The notes: generated by a model from the sequence alone, not told the origin. A stretch of 64,000 bases of DNA from Sclerodactyla briareus (GCA_026419785.1 JAODTK010003810.1:1-64000); one strand, 5' to 3'. Counted from the stretch's first letter, positions 23,130-35,520 are shown. A program made the numbers and translations.

Positions 23130-26100
23130 CCTAACGTACGGTAAGGGTAAAAACTTATTGATACAAAACGGAAATTCAGGTATTCGCACGTACGGATACA
23201 GAAATGAAGAATAAACACTTATAGAATATATACTTTTCATATACAGATAATACTATCAAATATTAAACGATAAGAAATTAGCGACCAATTATCATTATAA
23301 CTTTTTATTGCACGAGGGACGAATTGAATTTGCGATGCATGTTCGTTTTAGACAAGGGAGTCGAACCTTCCACAATTGCCTCCCTTGTATTTGTCTGTCT
23401 CGTTAAAGGTCGTGTAGGGGATGACTTGCGTGCTGTTGTCCAGATGGGTGTCAAGTTTGGAATCGACGAGACAATGGTAAAATTGAGGTGACAGACCGTC
23501 CCCTCGAAACTTCCCAAAAGACATCCACTCCTTTCCATTTATGATACAAGTGAATAGATTCTTCCCTTCAGTCCAAATTGCCACCCTAGCAGATCAAACA
23601 GTAACGCAAGAACCCCCTCTATGATAGCGCTTAAAGATATCCAAAATATCATTGGGCGAACATTAAAAAGTGACAATTTACGGGACAGTTAATCTGGGTT
23701 GTTTAGTTTCGTCACCAAGGCATCCAGTATGATACGCCAGGTTACTTGTCATTCAGGGTTTAACAAACATGGTGTTTGTAAAAAATGAACCGGTCAATAG
23801 CATTATCCTCATGATAAACAGTGGGAGAGGGGGGTATTGTCCGACGAGATCGATAATCACCTCTGGGTTTTAGGAAAGTTGGAGTCACAGTAATTTGTGA
23901 AATCCGCGATCTGATTGAGGTATGCACGGTCATCGGAACCATAATTACCAACGCGGGAAAACTCGTGTCTTCCGCAAACTTAATGAGTGAGCACCCCTGA
24001 TCTGGAGAAGTCGCATCATGGGTGTACAATATAAAAGGAATGGATCTAGACCGTCGCCTGGGGAGCCCAGTGTCGGATGAATAATATCCCGAACAGGCAT
24101 AGTATGAATATGTCACTCCTCCTCAGCAACTTCCGGAAACCTTCCAGTCGCCACATCGTCCCAGTAACTGAAGAACCTCATCTTGATCGTAAAATGATTC
24201 CTTGAAACTATATGCCTAGTTGCCAAAATTACTTTCTAGGAGAGGTCCTTGAGAAGGTAATTTCGTCCCAGCTACGTTCCTATCTTGAACAAAACAATCT
24301 CTGTATCCGCACAACAATCAGCATATCGTAAATACCACTCCACCGAAATGCTCTAGTCAGGGTTGTAAACGATTCCTCCTGCTATAGATAGGGGAGACGA
24401 ACTGTACTAGGTCCTCTTTGACTATTCGCCAGCATTTTGCACTATTGATCACGACACTAGTCATCAAGCCGACTTCACAATTCTATGGCATCTCCGGGTC
24501 AGCCCTTCAGCTACTTCTACTGGCCTCTACCTAGATGGTGGTCTCAACTCATCAAAGTAAACGCTGATACTCCAGAATCGTTCCCGCTTCTCACTGTGTA
24601 CCACAGGGTTTCCGTCATGGGGCACTATTATTCATTCTATACATTGGGCCACTTTGCGACGTCATTAACACTCACCATGGAATTAAACACGCTATCTATG
24701 CGGACGACACACAGGTCTACGTTATTCTCGAACACAGCCAACTGTCATGAAACCACAAGGGAACTTTCGAACTGTAATTATACGGACTCAAACCTTGGTC
24801 TAATAAAAAATCGTTGAGACTAAATACGTAAAACGGAAGTCCCTCCACATTACCTCACCATTTCGACGAGCCGGACGCCCACAGCGTAGTAACAGTTACG
24901 GATGATGACGTCACACCTTCGTTGAAGTCGTCAAAGACCTTGGTGTCCTCCTCGATCAGCCACTTGACTTTCAACGACCATTCATACGGCGTGCGCTCAG
25001 CTGTCTCGGGATATGTAAGATTGTCAAACTTAGGAGTAATATCTAGACAAGTCTACCACCGAACGTCTCGTGCATGCCTTTGTTTTCCTCCTCCCAACTC
25101 TTATTACTGCAATACTTTTAATCTCAACTTATCCGGCAACACACACGCTCCTCTCAAGAATACAAAATTCTGCGCCCGACTGCTTTCCGCACGCAAAAAA
25201 CAGATCATATCACCCCTGTCCTTCGATCCTTGCACTGGCATTCCAGTTTTCTAAGCGTGTCGAATTCAAAATTCTTTATTCTTGCCTATAGCTAAAACAT
25301 CGGACAGCACCAACATACATTCCGACCTTCTGCACGCAGAGTACATCACGTCTCACGGACTCTGCGTCTGCAACTCCTCCTCGCCTATCAGTGATCTTCA
25401 CCCTGGACCCGTCCCCCGTAACCGCTATGGCAAAAGGGCATTCTCTGTGGTGGCTCCAACCACGGGAACAGTATCCCCGTCAGCATACGTGATCTCCTAC
25501 ACTGCAAGTTGTTGAGTCAGAGTTGAAACTACATGTTTTCGTTATAGTTTTCTCTCTGTAAAAAGCGCTTAGAAACGCTGTATTAAGCGCTATGAAAATG
25601 CACTTTATTATTATTATTATAACAGCAGGTAGGGGCAAGTTTCATCATACTGGAGATATGTTCGTAAGTGTTCATTGTCCATTCGACTAGATATAGGGAC
25701 CCTTCATAGTGGCAAGTTTTCCCTGTGCTAGATTATGTGGGGTTGTTAGTATCGAATGCAGAGAGAAGTCCGAAAAACATGACACGAGCGTAATTACCAC
25801 TGCAAGATGTTCAAGGTGAAAAAAAAATACCTACTTTCTAAAAGTACAAGCATTGCATCTCATACAGCTCGGCCTCAGACTATAGCAAATTGGAAGGGAT
25901 CTAAAAACATTACACTTTCATTGGCACAATCGTGAGAGCAACGGGTCGAAGATCATTATAAAGGATCTTGCACTGATTTTGGCACATGTATAATACAAGA
26001 TCGCTTCCATAAATCAGGTATGATATTCGTAGTGAAGGACTGATAACAGTATGTAAAAACCTAAAAGCCAGTTTGTGTCTCACAATGTTTCAGGACCCGA

Positions 26101-26930
26101 GGTGTGATTTTGTCAGTCCAGCTGCCTTTGGGGATTAGTTGAGCTTTGAAGTTGGTGGTCCGCACTTCATCTTCGTAACCGTTAAGTTGAAATCACCCTC
26201 TGGAAACTGAGCCGTAGTCTGTGGACGCTCAGCCGAGAAGTCCCGAAGATTAAAACGGTTATGAAAATAATAGTTTATTTGCAATTCAGTACTCATCCTG
26301 TGGCATTTGGCAAGATGTCGTTTTGTTCCTGTCTCTCACTTATTAAGCGCATACCATTCCATACCTTCTTCATTATGTTCTCTGTAACTGACCTTCAACT
26401 TTGTCCTTGTATGCCTCCTTCTCCTCTCGGATTACTACTCTTCAATTCGATTGATTTGTTTCACGCTTTCCAAGCTTTCTCGATCCCTTCCCCCAAGATG
26501 CCCTTCTTTGCTGTTGATTAGATCCTTCCACTCGCTGGTAATCATGGCTGCTTGTTAGGGTATAATTTAATCTGTTTGGTTGGGATTGGCAACGTCAGTA
26601 CAGAATTGGATTTAATCCTTTAAAACGGTTTCTGTCAGCGTTCAGATCAATTACGGCGTCAATGAACACGTTCCAGTCCGTACAATCCATCTCCGCTCTG
26701 AGGAGTTTTTCAGGCTGTCTTCATTCATTGTTTCACGTTATTGTTGTTGGCTTTGTCTCTGGATATAGGCCGGTATCGGTGGTATTATGTTATCGGGTTT
26801 ATTATCAGCTTATCCGCCGATGGGAGTTGAAGAATACGATATTCTCGACGAGGCCAAAAAAATCGCCATGGTCCTTCGTACCAAGACATTTGGTGACGGC
26901 AACAGAATGAACACTGCAGACATCCATACT
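23130..26930 (-). mobile_element. LINE, CR1/Rex-like, antisense, split by a second LINE
   Basis: Read on the minus strand from 26,930 down, the order is as follows. An endonuclease-to-RT linker comes first (DCTDWNVFIDAVIDLNADRN near 26,660, then a YPNKQPW-like box and EEKEAYKDKVEGQLQR near 26,390). Next are RFNLRDFSAERPQTT (about 26,230), PRVLKHCE (about 26,090), DPFQFA, and FFGLLSAFDTNNPT (motif A, about 25,770). After the nested element the order resumes with SDTGLP..TLYTHDATSP and IKFAEDTSFPALV (motifs B and C, 23,940-24,090). A CLICWGGNLD-like box sits at about 23,590, and the C-terminus at 23,350-23,580 (FYHCLVDSKLD, GRF). The AT-rich tail ends near 23,130. Several frame changes break it. 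The site is empty in copies A and C. Confidence 0.85.
24119..25620 (+). mobile_element. LINE, CR1/L2-like, nested in the antisense LINE, (TTA)n tail
   Basis: Sense frames read VLEKVISSQLRSYLEQNNL (about 24,250-24,300), SAYRKYHSTEM-like text (24,320-24,350), a damaged motif A, and a damaged YADDT box near 24,700. They continue with KDLGVLLDQPLDF, then NSKFFILAYS and NSIPVSIRD, ending SLCKKRLETL near 25,580. An ALWKCTLLLLL-type end runs into (TTA)5 at 25,605-25,620. The antisense LINE continues on both sides. The short match CAGCA at 24,112 and 25,622 may be a target-site duplication. This nesting shows it is the younger of the two. Confidence 0.85.
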
Positions 26931-29900
26931 TCAAAGTTTAATGTAATTGTAAAGATAGTTTCCATATCACCAAAATAATGTTCAGTTTATCATAACTACC
27001 TATATCATTAGATGTGGCCTATTGAGCCGGATACCTGTCCGATAATTCCCTTCAATAGCATTCCTGCTATTGACCGTACTCTGCTAATTGGCCGTATCTA
27101 CACTGTCAATAACATTTCATTTCACAAGTTTGGATGCCTACCAATATGAAGAGTCCCCCCCCCCCCATCTCCTGTAAATCAGATTCTCAGACATTTGGCC
27201 GGACCCCGGGTCAATACATGAGATCCAGGCATAGAACTGTCCTCGATTCGCACGTACGGTCTTGTAAGTGTAGCACGCGTAAGTAGCCCGACACAATGAA
27301 GAAAGCTTAGGCTAAGGGGGAATAAACTATGCTCCCTCAAGATTTGTATTTACTTACTAGACAACTCACTTACGAATTTAGGTCAGGCCGAGACTGACTA
27401 ATTGACGCCAGGACGACAAAAAGTTGGACGAGACATCTGACGTTTTTGTCACATTTACCCTCAGCTACGGGCCTATGCTCAATTGCTATTGTTATCGTGA
27501 CAATATAAAGTACCGTTATCTCTAGGCAAATCCCATATCATGTCATGTTCTATTACTAATTAAAAATTCAAATCGTCACTAGCTCGTCGTATGACCATGA
27601 AACTAACTATCTATTCATATTGTAATCAGTTATTGACAAATCCACACCAGTTTTCCTGACTATTCGAAGTAATTAGCGTGTTCTTTGCAGCACATTGCAG
27701 CACATACTGGTGCTGCTATCAGACGGTGACGACGTGCAACAAAAACAATGATGCGCGCCTTAATATGGTGGGGGGCTTATGGCTTAACTATCAGTCTCCG
27801 GAGCTGTTAGCTCTGTTAGATGACGTCGCGTAATGGGTTGTCTCACTGACACGCAGACAATAGGTCGCCTTTATTGAAGGGCAAATGGACGTAATTTCTA
27901 ACAGCTAACAGTCGACTAACGCACCCCATTGGGTTGTGATGCGCAAAGTGCATTACTGTGCTTGCGGAATCGTGCAAGTTTGCAGGAATATCACAGCCTC
28001 TGCAGGCCACCTTAATCCGATTTTTTTTTCCTTGCGCCAATTAGCTTGAGCGTTACACTTTTCTCGGCCAGTTTCATTTCTCATCCATATAAATTCTGTG
28101 GGGACATTTAAATTGCTTCGAGGGAAATTGCACGCGTTGCCTCTCCAGTTAATATAATAGCTACAGTTAATGCCACGGCGCGGTAGTCGGCGCGGGCGAC
28201 TAAACTGCTGTATGGATTTGGATGGTTGCAAAGTTACATGCATTATGTTTAACGGTTAAAAATGAAACGTGTACTCACGAATTGGCGACGGTGGAGAGAA
28301 ACAATGGGCATTATATCAGGGACCTTTCACAAACTACGGACTGGAAACGGCCTATCCAACTGTGTAGGCGGAGTGTAACGCTCTTACGTCACGATCACGT
28401 AGACGGCATAGCAGCGCCTCGTTGGATTAGACCATAGTCTGCGATAACCGAGACTAGTTTGTAACAATCCAATTCGTCAGCATGAAAATCTCAAAACTAC
28501 ACTACGCAGGAAAAGTAGCGCCCTCTATTTTATCAATTTCATGTTATGGAACGCCAAATTATATCATTCTAGTACAGCAGTATGAAGTTTGATCACGGAT
28601 GGTCTATGAGGAAACAGCGCCCTAATACGTAGATTTTTTCTTCACAAGTTATAAGTATGGACTAATTGGAATGCCGACCGCAGGTTAATGGCACTGCCAA
28701 TGAGGTGCATAGCATATGAAAGATGAAGCATTTTAAAAACACGAGTAGAGGTAGCATCCTTCATTTCATCTCCCTGAATGGAACGTGTAACGACATGCAC
28801 CATTCGCAGTATGCTTGAGAAAAATAGAATTGTCCACAGGGAAGTGGCTTGGTTTTTGAACCAACAATGTTCATTGTGTCCCAACTTTAAATTGAGGTAT
28901 GGCTAGGCCTTGAACAACATTGCTGAGCAGAAAAGTTGGGATGAATCATTCATGGTTGTGACATAACTTAGGCTAGGCATGGCTTGGGCATAACACAACA
29001 AAACAGCCAGAAGTAGTAGTTGGAACAAAAACTTTTGGCAGGTATCACAAACCATATTAGTGTCGACTGTCGTCTCTTCTAAGACATTTCCCCAACATTG
29101 AAAACGGGGAAGGGGGGGGGGGGGGGTTGCTCTGTGAGGGGGGGGGGTTGCTCGTGCATAGCCGCCAGGCCAATTGAAACTAACATATATAGGTCTCAGT
29201 TAGTTTAATATCAAAGTTCAATCCAGTGGATTTTGTTTTAATACCTTTGCCTGGATAGTACTGATTCTGTGACAGGCAACTATGCATCATTAATTTCAAC
29301 TTTGTATACACTCTTTTCTACCCGGCATAGGCCTACTCGATCATAATGCTGTCATACATGTACAGAGATGAATGTAATTTTTAATATAACAATAAACAGG
29401 ATGGTTGCCTAACTGCAACAAAGAATATGGTTGGCGAGGGTTGCTGTTTGAAGGTTGTTAGGGAGAGGGGAGTTAAATTGTCAATGCCTGCCATTAACGA
29501 CAGGGCACTCCCATTAATCCCATAATTATATCAACTATGCCAATATACATTACCGAACGAAATCCATTGCTGCATCATTCATGTTCAATTGTTCTCTGTT
29601 TTTAGTATCAGTGCATGAATGCACATTCTGCAGTAAACCATGTCATAATTGAAAATCCGGCTGGGGAAGGGATGATGGATAGATAAAAAAAAAATTATAG
29701 GTGACCAGCGGGGGAGCGGGCTGTTAGTGTCCGTCGCCTCTGTAACAGGAGAAGGCATACCCTGCATAGAAGCAGATGGTTGCACAATTTCGAATTTAAG
29801 TACATGGTTACTGGATAACTACGCCACAGACATAAACTACCAGACATAACCCCGGGACCCCTCCCCAGTCCCCTAACCCTATCCTATACATACCCACCAG

Positions 29901-30389
29901 TATGTTGTGGGCTGCCTGCAGCGTCACTTCAGCAACATTGATAATGAATATTATAAATCCTGACGAGCTGTGGATTGATTTAGGTACTGGATCAATACCT
30001 GTACATCACTGGTACTGGCATGAGACACAACAAATTGCAATCTCCATAATCTTCATGTTACAATCACAGTGGTCACTGACTTTGCTGTAGGTACTAGGAC
30101 TGAGCTTATAATTTTTTTTTAAAGGAAATAGAATAATATTGTTACACAGACTCACAGCACCATTTCATGCAAGTTATAATTGTGATAACACATCACGCCA
30201 ACATAACCATGCTAAGAATGTGGTGTTTCTAAATTTAAGAAAGAAATTTCACTTTGAGGTTGATTTCTCAGTCCTCGGGGAACGATATAGGTTATATAAC
30301 CAATGCATGGCATGTGGACCACTTGAAATGTTGCATTACTGGCTTGTGCCATGGTGGATAGGTAGGTAGGCATCATATATTTTCAGGCT

Positions 30390-31340
30390 GATGCTCTGAG
30401 TCGAGGGATCGGCCTAACTAAGTCTTAGGCCCTACGGCCAGCAATTTTCACGTCCACACGAGGTCAATTTACAACATATTTTAATGAATATGCCTATCAA
30501 GTTAGGAATGTTGTAAAGATAATTCCAATAAGATCCAAAAAAAAGATGTGTTCAGTTTAATCATAACTACCTATCAGAGACGTAGATGGGCAATGGAGCC
30601 GGAAAAGAGACGCATTCCCTTCTTGAGCGGGAACCACATCAATAATGCTAGAATTCCATGCTATTGAAGCCGCGTCGTACGACACTTCAACACTTGGTCG
30701 ATAACACATTCATTTCATACGAGTTCCGGAGTGCACTTTACAAATTAAAGGGGGGCTCCCAATTTTGCTGGTGGAATCACATTTTTAGACATTAGAGCCG
30801 GATACCGGTCAATAACATGAGATCCAGGCAACAGAACCTGTCCTCGGTTCGCGAGGCTAGGCTAGGCCTAACTAAGTCTTAGGCCCTACGGGCCAGAGCA
30901 ACTGTCACAGTCACACAGGTCAAAGTAAAAATATTTTCCCATGAATATGCCTATTCAAGTTTGTTTAATGAATGTAAAGATAATTCCCAATATCACACCC
31001 AAAAAAAGATGTTGGCAGCTTTTTTATCATACCAATACCTTTTATTCATGAGACTGTCTAGATGCGGGCCGTATTGAGCCGGAAAGGCGGCCATTCCCTA
31101 TTCTGCAGCGGGGGACACCACATCAATAATGCTAGCATTCCCTGCTTGACTATTGAGCCGTACGTACACTTCAACACTTGGTCGATACACATTCATTTAT
31201 AACGAGTTGGTGGGGCTCCCAATTTTCTGGTGGAATCACATTTTTAAATTAGAGCCAGGTACCCGGGTCAATAACATGAGATCAAGGCAATAGAAACTGT
31301 CCTCGGTTCGCCTGCGGCCTAGGCTAGGCCTAACTTAACG
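30390..31340 (+). repeat. Internal tandem duplication of about 480 bp in copy C
   Basis: The block GGCCTAACTAAGTCTTAGGC..ATAACATGAGATCC..CTGTCCTCGGTTCGC occurs twice in direct tandem, at about 30,408-30,885 and 30,886-31,345. The halves share ATCAATAATGCTAG, TTCAACACTTGGTCGATA and CTGGTGGAATCACATTTTTA. Copies A and B have the block once. Confidence 0.8.
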
Positions 31341-31802
31341 TCCTCACGAGCAACGATCACGCGAGTTCCTATTACTTACCCTAGCTTGCTAAGGGAAGAA
31401 CACATGCTTCCTCAAGATTGTATTAGCTAGACAACTCTCTTACGAATTTAGGTCAGACCAAGACGGAATAATTGACGCCAGACTGGAGCTAAAAAAAGAG
31501 TTGACGAGAAATCTGACGTTCTTTGTTTAGTTACACCCAAGCTACGGGCCTAGGCTTAAGTGCTATCGTTATCGTGACAATATAAAGTTACCGTTAGGCT
31601 ATCTCTCAGTGATCCCATTCATGTCAGGTCTAAATTACTAATGTTAACATCCAAATCGTCACTAGCTCGTCGTATGACTGTTATAACTAACATCTATTCA
31701 TATCGTAATCCGTTATTGACAATTCCACACTTTCCTGACTGTTCGAAGGCAATTTGCCCCGTTCGTAGGGCCACTTTTCGGTTCACCGCTTATGCTCTCG
31801 AC

Positions 31803-33330
31803 CATGAGCTATTATATTAACTGGAGAGACATCAGAGCGCGTGTTTGTGTGCCCTGTCCAAATTTCTGTCAGAGAACACAAACTCGAAGTGAGGCGGCAC
31901 CATTATGTGTAACATCGTAAAACACAGTCCGTTTTTTGTTCCACCTCTCTATCTTGCGGATTTCTTCGGAGACCAGAGACCCCCGAAAATACCGTCGTTG
32001 CTCCATAGTAAAGATGAATTATCATAGTGCAAGATTCTGCAACTTCTTCAGTGAGTGTTACCCTGTTTCAGAAAACGGCGGGAAATCAGACGATCTATTA
32101 ACGGAAGCACTGAAACACATGATTAATTCGGGAATACGAATCGATTGCGTCTGGCAGAATTCACCATCTAGGCGTAAAATATGACATCACGGAGTGACTA
32201 GAGCTTAAGAATGTGAAGCTCGAATTAAAGGAGGCAGTCAAACTGAACATATTCCAATCTTCTGTCGACGAAAATACAACCATGTCGCCTGAATCACATG
32301 TCACTATAGCACTACCTATAATTGAGGGCGCTGTCACAGGTTAGCACAGGGTTTCACACTGACTTCGGTTTTGTATAGGAGCTTCAGTACAGCATGTCCG
32401 GGGCTTTCTCTCGACATAATGTGGTGTTGGCTCAAAAGTGCATCTATTGTACTGCGCGGCATCGTGCAGTTCTCAGAATATGCACAGCTCTGCAAGCTAG
32501 GCCCGGCAATCCAACGCTAACGGCCCTATGCTGGGCTGCGCCGGTGTGGTAACATGGGGGCAAGTTAACGGCGAAGTTTTCCATTGTCTTCAGACGCGCC
32601 CCCTGAAAATGGTCCCCGAAGAAAGTAACACAGACCGTAGTTGATCAAACAATTTAACGCACGAAAATGTAAATTCGCATGTCAGTCCGTGTCCCCGGAA
32701 ATTCTGCGTCAATGTGTCCCCGGTAGAGTCCAAGCCCCGGACATGCTGTACTGAAGCTCCTATACAAAACAGAAGTCAGTGTGGAGCCTCGTTGCTAAGA
32801 CAAACAGCGCCCTCACATGAACAGTGGTGTTAATAGTGACATGGAATTCAGGCGACAAGATTCGCAATGCGTCGTAAGATTAGATACTCCATTTGACAGC
32901 CCCTATAAGTTCGAGCTTCACATTATTAGCTCTAGTTCACTCCGTGTTGTCCTACGTACGCCTAGAGGGGGTGTTTCTGCGAGAAGCAATCGATTCGTAT
33001 TCCGAATTAATCATGTTGTTTCTGTGCTCCGTACTCGATCGCTGATTTTTTCCACCCGCGTTATTTTGAACAGGTAACACTCACTGAAGATGTTGCAGAA
33101 TATTGCACTATGTTATAACCACTAATACTTACTATGAAGCACGAAGGTATTTTCGGGTGTCTAATGGGTCGAAGGAATTCGAAGATAGAGAGTGAACAAC
33201 TGAATGTATTTTACGATGTTAACACAATTGCGCCTCCTCACTTCGAGTTTGTGTTCTCTGACAGGAAAATGAACAGGGCACAAAATACGCGCTCTGATGT
33301 TCCCTCCAGGTAATATATAGCTCCATGGGT
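31803..33330. mobile_element. 1.5-kb foldback element with arms of about 600 bp
   Basis: The left arm 31,803-32,405 is the reverse complement of the right arm 32,733-33,330. Matching pairs include CATGAGCTATTATATTAACT with its inverse at the right end, GTAACACTCACTGAAGA, and AGCCCCGGACATGCTGTACT. The arms differ at many positions. The loop of about 325 bp resembles element E (CCAACGCTAACGGCC, TTGATCAAACAATTTAAC). The outer ends match the ends of element E at 13,947, 33,460 and 38,564. No transposase is recognised; the 83-codon frame at 31,936-32,184 is not kept in the other arm. Confidence 0.8.
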
Positions 33331-33475
33331 AGAGTAGCTCAACCGTAGATGGTCAGACACTTTAACGCAGTCGAGGGTGCGGCGCTGATCGCGTGTCAGT
33401 CCGGGAGTGGGGGACATTTTCAAATTGCTACAATATATTGAGCGCGTTTGCCTCTCCAGTTAATATAATAGCTCC
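33331..33475 (+). mobile_element. Element E fragment
   Basis: Contains GTAGAGTAGCTCAACCGTAG, TTTAACGCAGTCGAGGGTG, GATCGCGTGTCAGTCCGGGA and an end reading CTCCAGTTAATATAATAGCT. It joins the foldback directly. At 14,286 the corresponding sequence was the target of the LINE insertion, so this copy shows the uninterrupted target. Confidence 0.65.
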
Positions 33476-33560
33476 CTGCTCCTGCAGGCCATAATCCGAT
33501 GCGCAATAGCTGCGCTGAGCGTTACACTTTTTTTTTCGTTTCGGTGCCCGTTTCATTTCC

Positions 33561-34220
33561 TTGTCCAAAAAGTTCTTTGATTATAGTCCCCCGATTGGAG
33601 ACGCGCGATTACCTGAGCACAGCTGAGAGTAGCATTAGACGTTTCAAATAGAACGTCCATGTATCATTCACAGAAGTAGATAGAGCGAGATAACACACGC
33701 GGTGGAAGGTTTTCACGCGACCAATGTAAAGCGCGTGGCTCACAGAGAACGCGTATGAGTTGAGAAATTTATTTTTATGCGTAATCCGTAGACTATAGCC
33801 ACGACCGCTCTGTGCGCGCCCATATTTCCAAATGGATTTGAGAAACGCGCGTACCGTTGTTGTTAATTTATAATCTCACGCAGACCTATAGACGCATCCA
33901 GCTCCGGGCAAATGTCAATTTTGCCCGGAATTCATGGCAGCTGGGATACAGTTTGAGAGAGACGCTGAAATCAAAGGCTAACAACATTTTACAAAATTAT
34001 TCCTGGAGAACTTGACATTGGGGGGGGACGTGAACCGCCTCATTAAGATAAAACAGTAAAACTATACGCATCACTCGAAACAATACGATGTCTTACACCA
34101 CAACCTCACCCAGCACATTGTTGACTCTGTTAAAATATGGAAATTCTCTTCCGGAAGCCATCCATAGTGCTACTTCTTCTGATGCCTGTCAAAACCGCCA
34201 AAGCAATAACCCCAGCTCTG
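33561..34220. other. Non-coding stretch with a scrap of the CpG-rich TIR element
   Basis: There is no gene. The text CAGCTCCGGGCAAATGTCAA and the following TTTTGCCCGGA at 33,899-33,929 is the hairpin core of the element clustered at 40.6-44.7 kb. ACGCGCG-rich text lies around it. Confidence 0.4.
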
Positions 34221-35520
34221 GTAAGCCGCTGTTCACACTTGTGGCGATACGATACCATACGATACGGTAAATTTATCGGAATGGAGTGTTCACACTTGTG
34301 CGATAAAAATGTCGTACGTATTTTAATCGGCCGTCTCGGCCGCCTAACATGACGGAGAAAGCAGTGGGATTTTAGTTGAGAGAAGCACAATTTTCCCCTT
34401 CTGGTCGCTTCATAGCGGTGGAATAGCCTGTCCGGCAGAGTTTTTGAGTACAAAAGAATTGTAATTTCAAAGCAATTCGAAGCTTGTGTTTTTCCTCAGT
34501 TTCTCAGTACTTGTAAGGGGCGGGGAGAAGCGCGATTGGCGATCAACGAATCACACAGTTGAACCTCGACTATCCCGCCTACCCCTTTTCGTTGGACCCA
34601 GTCTTAATTAGCATCGGTGTCCATAACTCATGATATACGTGAAGTGAGGTTCTAGAAACCATTCAGTCATTCAGCCAATTGAGCTGAACATTTGAGCTTG
34701 GTTATCTGCTCAGACATGCTGTAAAAATATGTCTACGGCTCTACCTGTGTACCTACTACTTTCTTCACGGAGCTACTGACATATACCGGTATTTATCTTG
34801 GCGTTAAATCGACAATATACTTCCCCCTCGCCCATAGCTTATTTCCGTTGCCTCTTCCGTTTCTATTCCTGCCTCTTTCTTCACATGAGGGTAAGGTGAA
34901 GTTTCCGTCAATACGTCGGGCTGTGGATCGAGACCCTCTGGAAAACCCCTCTTACCCTCCTCCTCTCAAACCGCCAGAACCCACCGCCTCCACCGGCCAC
35001 TCACTACCAACCGCAATTCTCCTGCCTTTTCATGTCACATGATACTTCGTGGGCGCCGGCGCAACAATGACCCTCCCCATTAGCTCACTGGTCACGGGCT
35101 TCATGGAATTCGAAACTGAATAATGGCTTCCGTAGGTCCCCGGCCTGGCGGCAAGGAACCTCATTCGGAGGGCCACACGTCCTTCCCCGGATACGTCACT
35201 CCCAAACATTAATCAAAACCCCTGATGTTATCACAAAAACCCACTTTCACGCTAAACTTTCCCCAACAGCCTGTTTGGCGTTCCATACTCAGTTACTCAT
35301 AAGTTTATCACTGCATTGCATAATCTATCGCATCCGATGAATTTATCGTACGATAAAAGTTTAAATATTTCCAACTCGACGTCCGATAAATTTATCGTAT
35401 CGTATCGTATCGTATCGCACAGGTGTGAACACTCCTATTGAAAAAACACTTTTAACTCGACGTCCTGATAAATTATCGTATAGTTATCGATCCGCACAAG
35501 GGTGTGTTGACCAGCCCTTT
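34221..35520. mobile_element. Non-autonomous TIR element with GATAC-repeat ends
   Basis: The left end (GCTGTTCACACTTGTGGCG, then GATACGATACC) and right end (a CGTATCGTATCGTATCG run at 35,394-35,417, then CACAAGGGTGTGTTGACCAG) are inverted copies. Each end holds two subterminal units built on GTTCACACTTGTGCGATA (34,230 and 34,287; 35,417 and 35,495). The interior has short frames only and no recognisable transposase. Subterminal repeats of this type are typical binding sites for a transposase supplied in trans; the superfamily is unknown. Confidence 0.65.

Larger units (their letters stand above)
21150..28310 (+). repeat. 3.5-kb repeated unit, copy B (split by nested LINEs)
   Basis: This copy is colinear with copies A and C. 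Examples are AGTAGATAGCGCCCTCTATT (21,252), TGACGAGCTGTGGACTGATT (22,725), ATTGAGCCGGATACC (27,020), ACTAGACAAC (27,357), CATCTGACG (27,435) and TGCAGGCCACCTTAATCCGA (28,001). A LINE complex at 23,130-26,930 interrupts it. Without that insertion the copy is about 3.4 kb. Its right end abuts the start of copy C, so B and C are in direct tandem. Confidence 0.75.
28319..33560 (+). repeat. 3.5-kb repeated unit, copy C (holds tandem duplication and foldback)
   Basis: This copy starts CAGGGACCTTTCACAAACTACG, as copy A does, and is colinear with A and B up to GCTTATGCTCTCGAC at 31,800. There the foldback complex intervenes. Unit sequence resumes near 33,478 with TGCTCCTGCAGGCCATAATC and GATGCGCAATAG. 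In copy A the corresponding text (11,270-11,390) is continuous, so A provides the empty-site comparison. The unit has no conserved open frame. Confidence 0.75.

Noticed and set aside
23348-23584. Apparent terminal exon of a host gene on the minus strand, with stop and nearby AATAAA
   Set aside because: It sits just where the C-terminus of the antisense LINE is expected. A CLICWGGNLD-like box lies immediately upstream and a GRF..FVPRAI-like tail follows.
26769-26935. Apparent + strand exon with acceptor GGATATAG and an open frame reading GIGGIMLSGLLSAYPPMGV
   Set aside because: The complementary strand here is probably the endonuclease part of the antisense LINE: it is directly continuous with its DCTDWNVF linker and has a PIGG..D-like box. 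The + strand frame is therefore most likely its shadow.
31936-32184. 83-codon frame in the left arm of the foldback
   Set aside because: The inverted second copy in the right arm does not keep this frame open, so it is unlikely to be a conserved protein.
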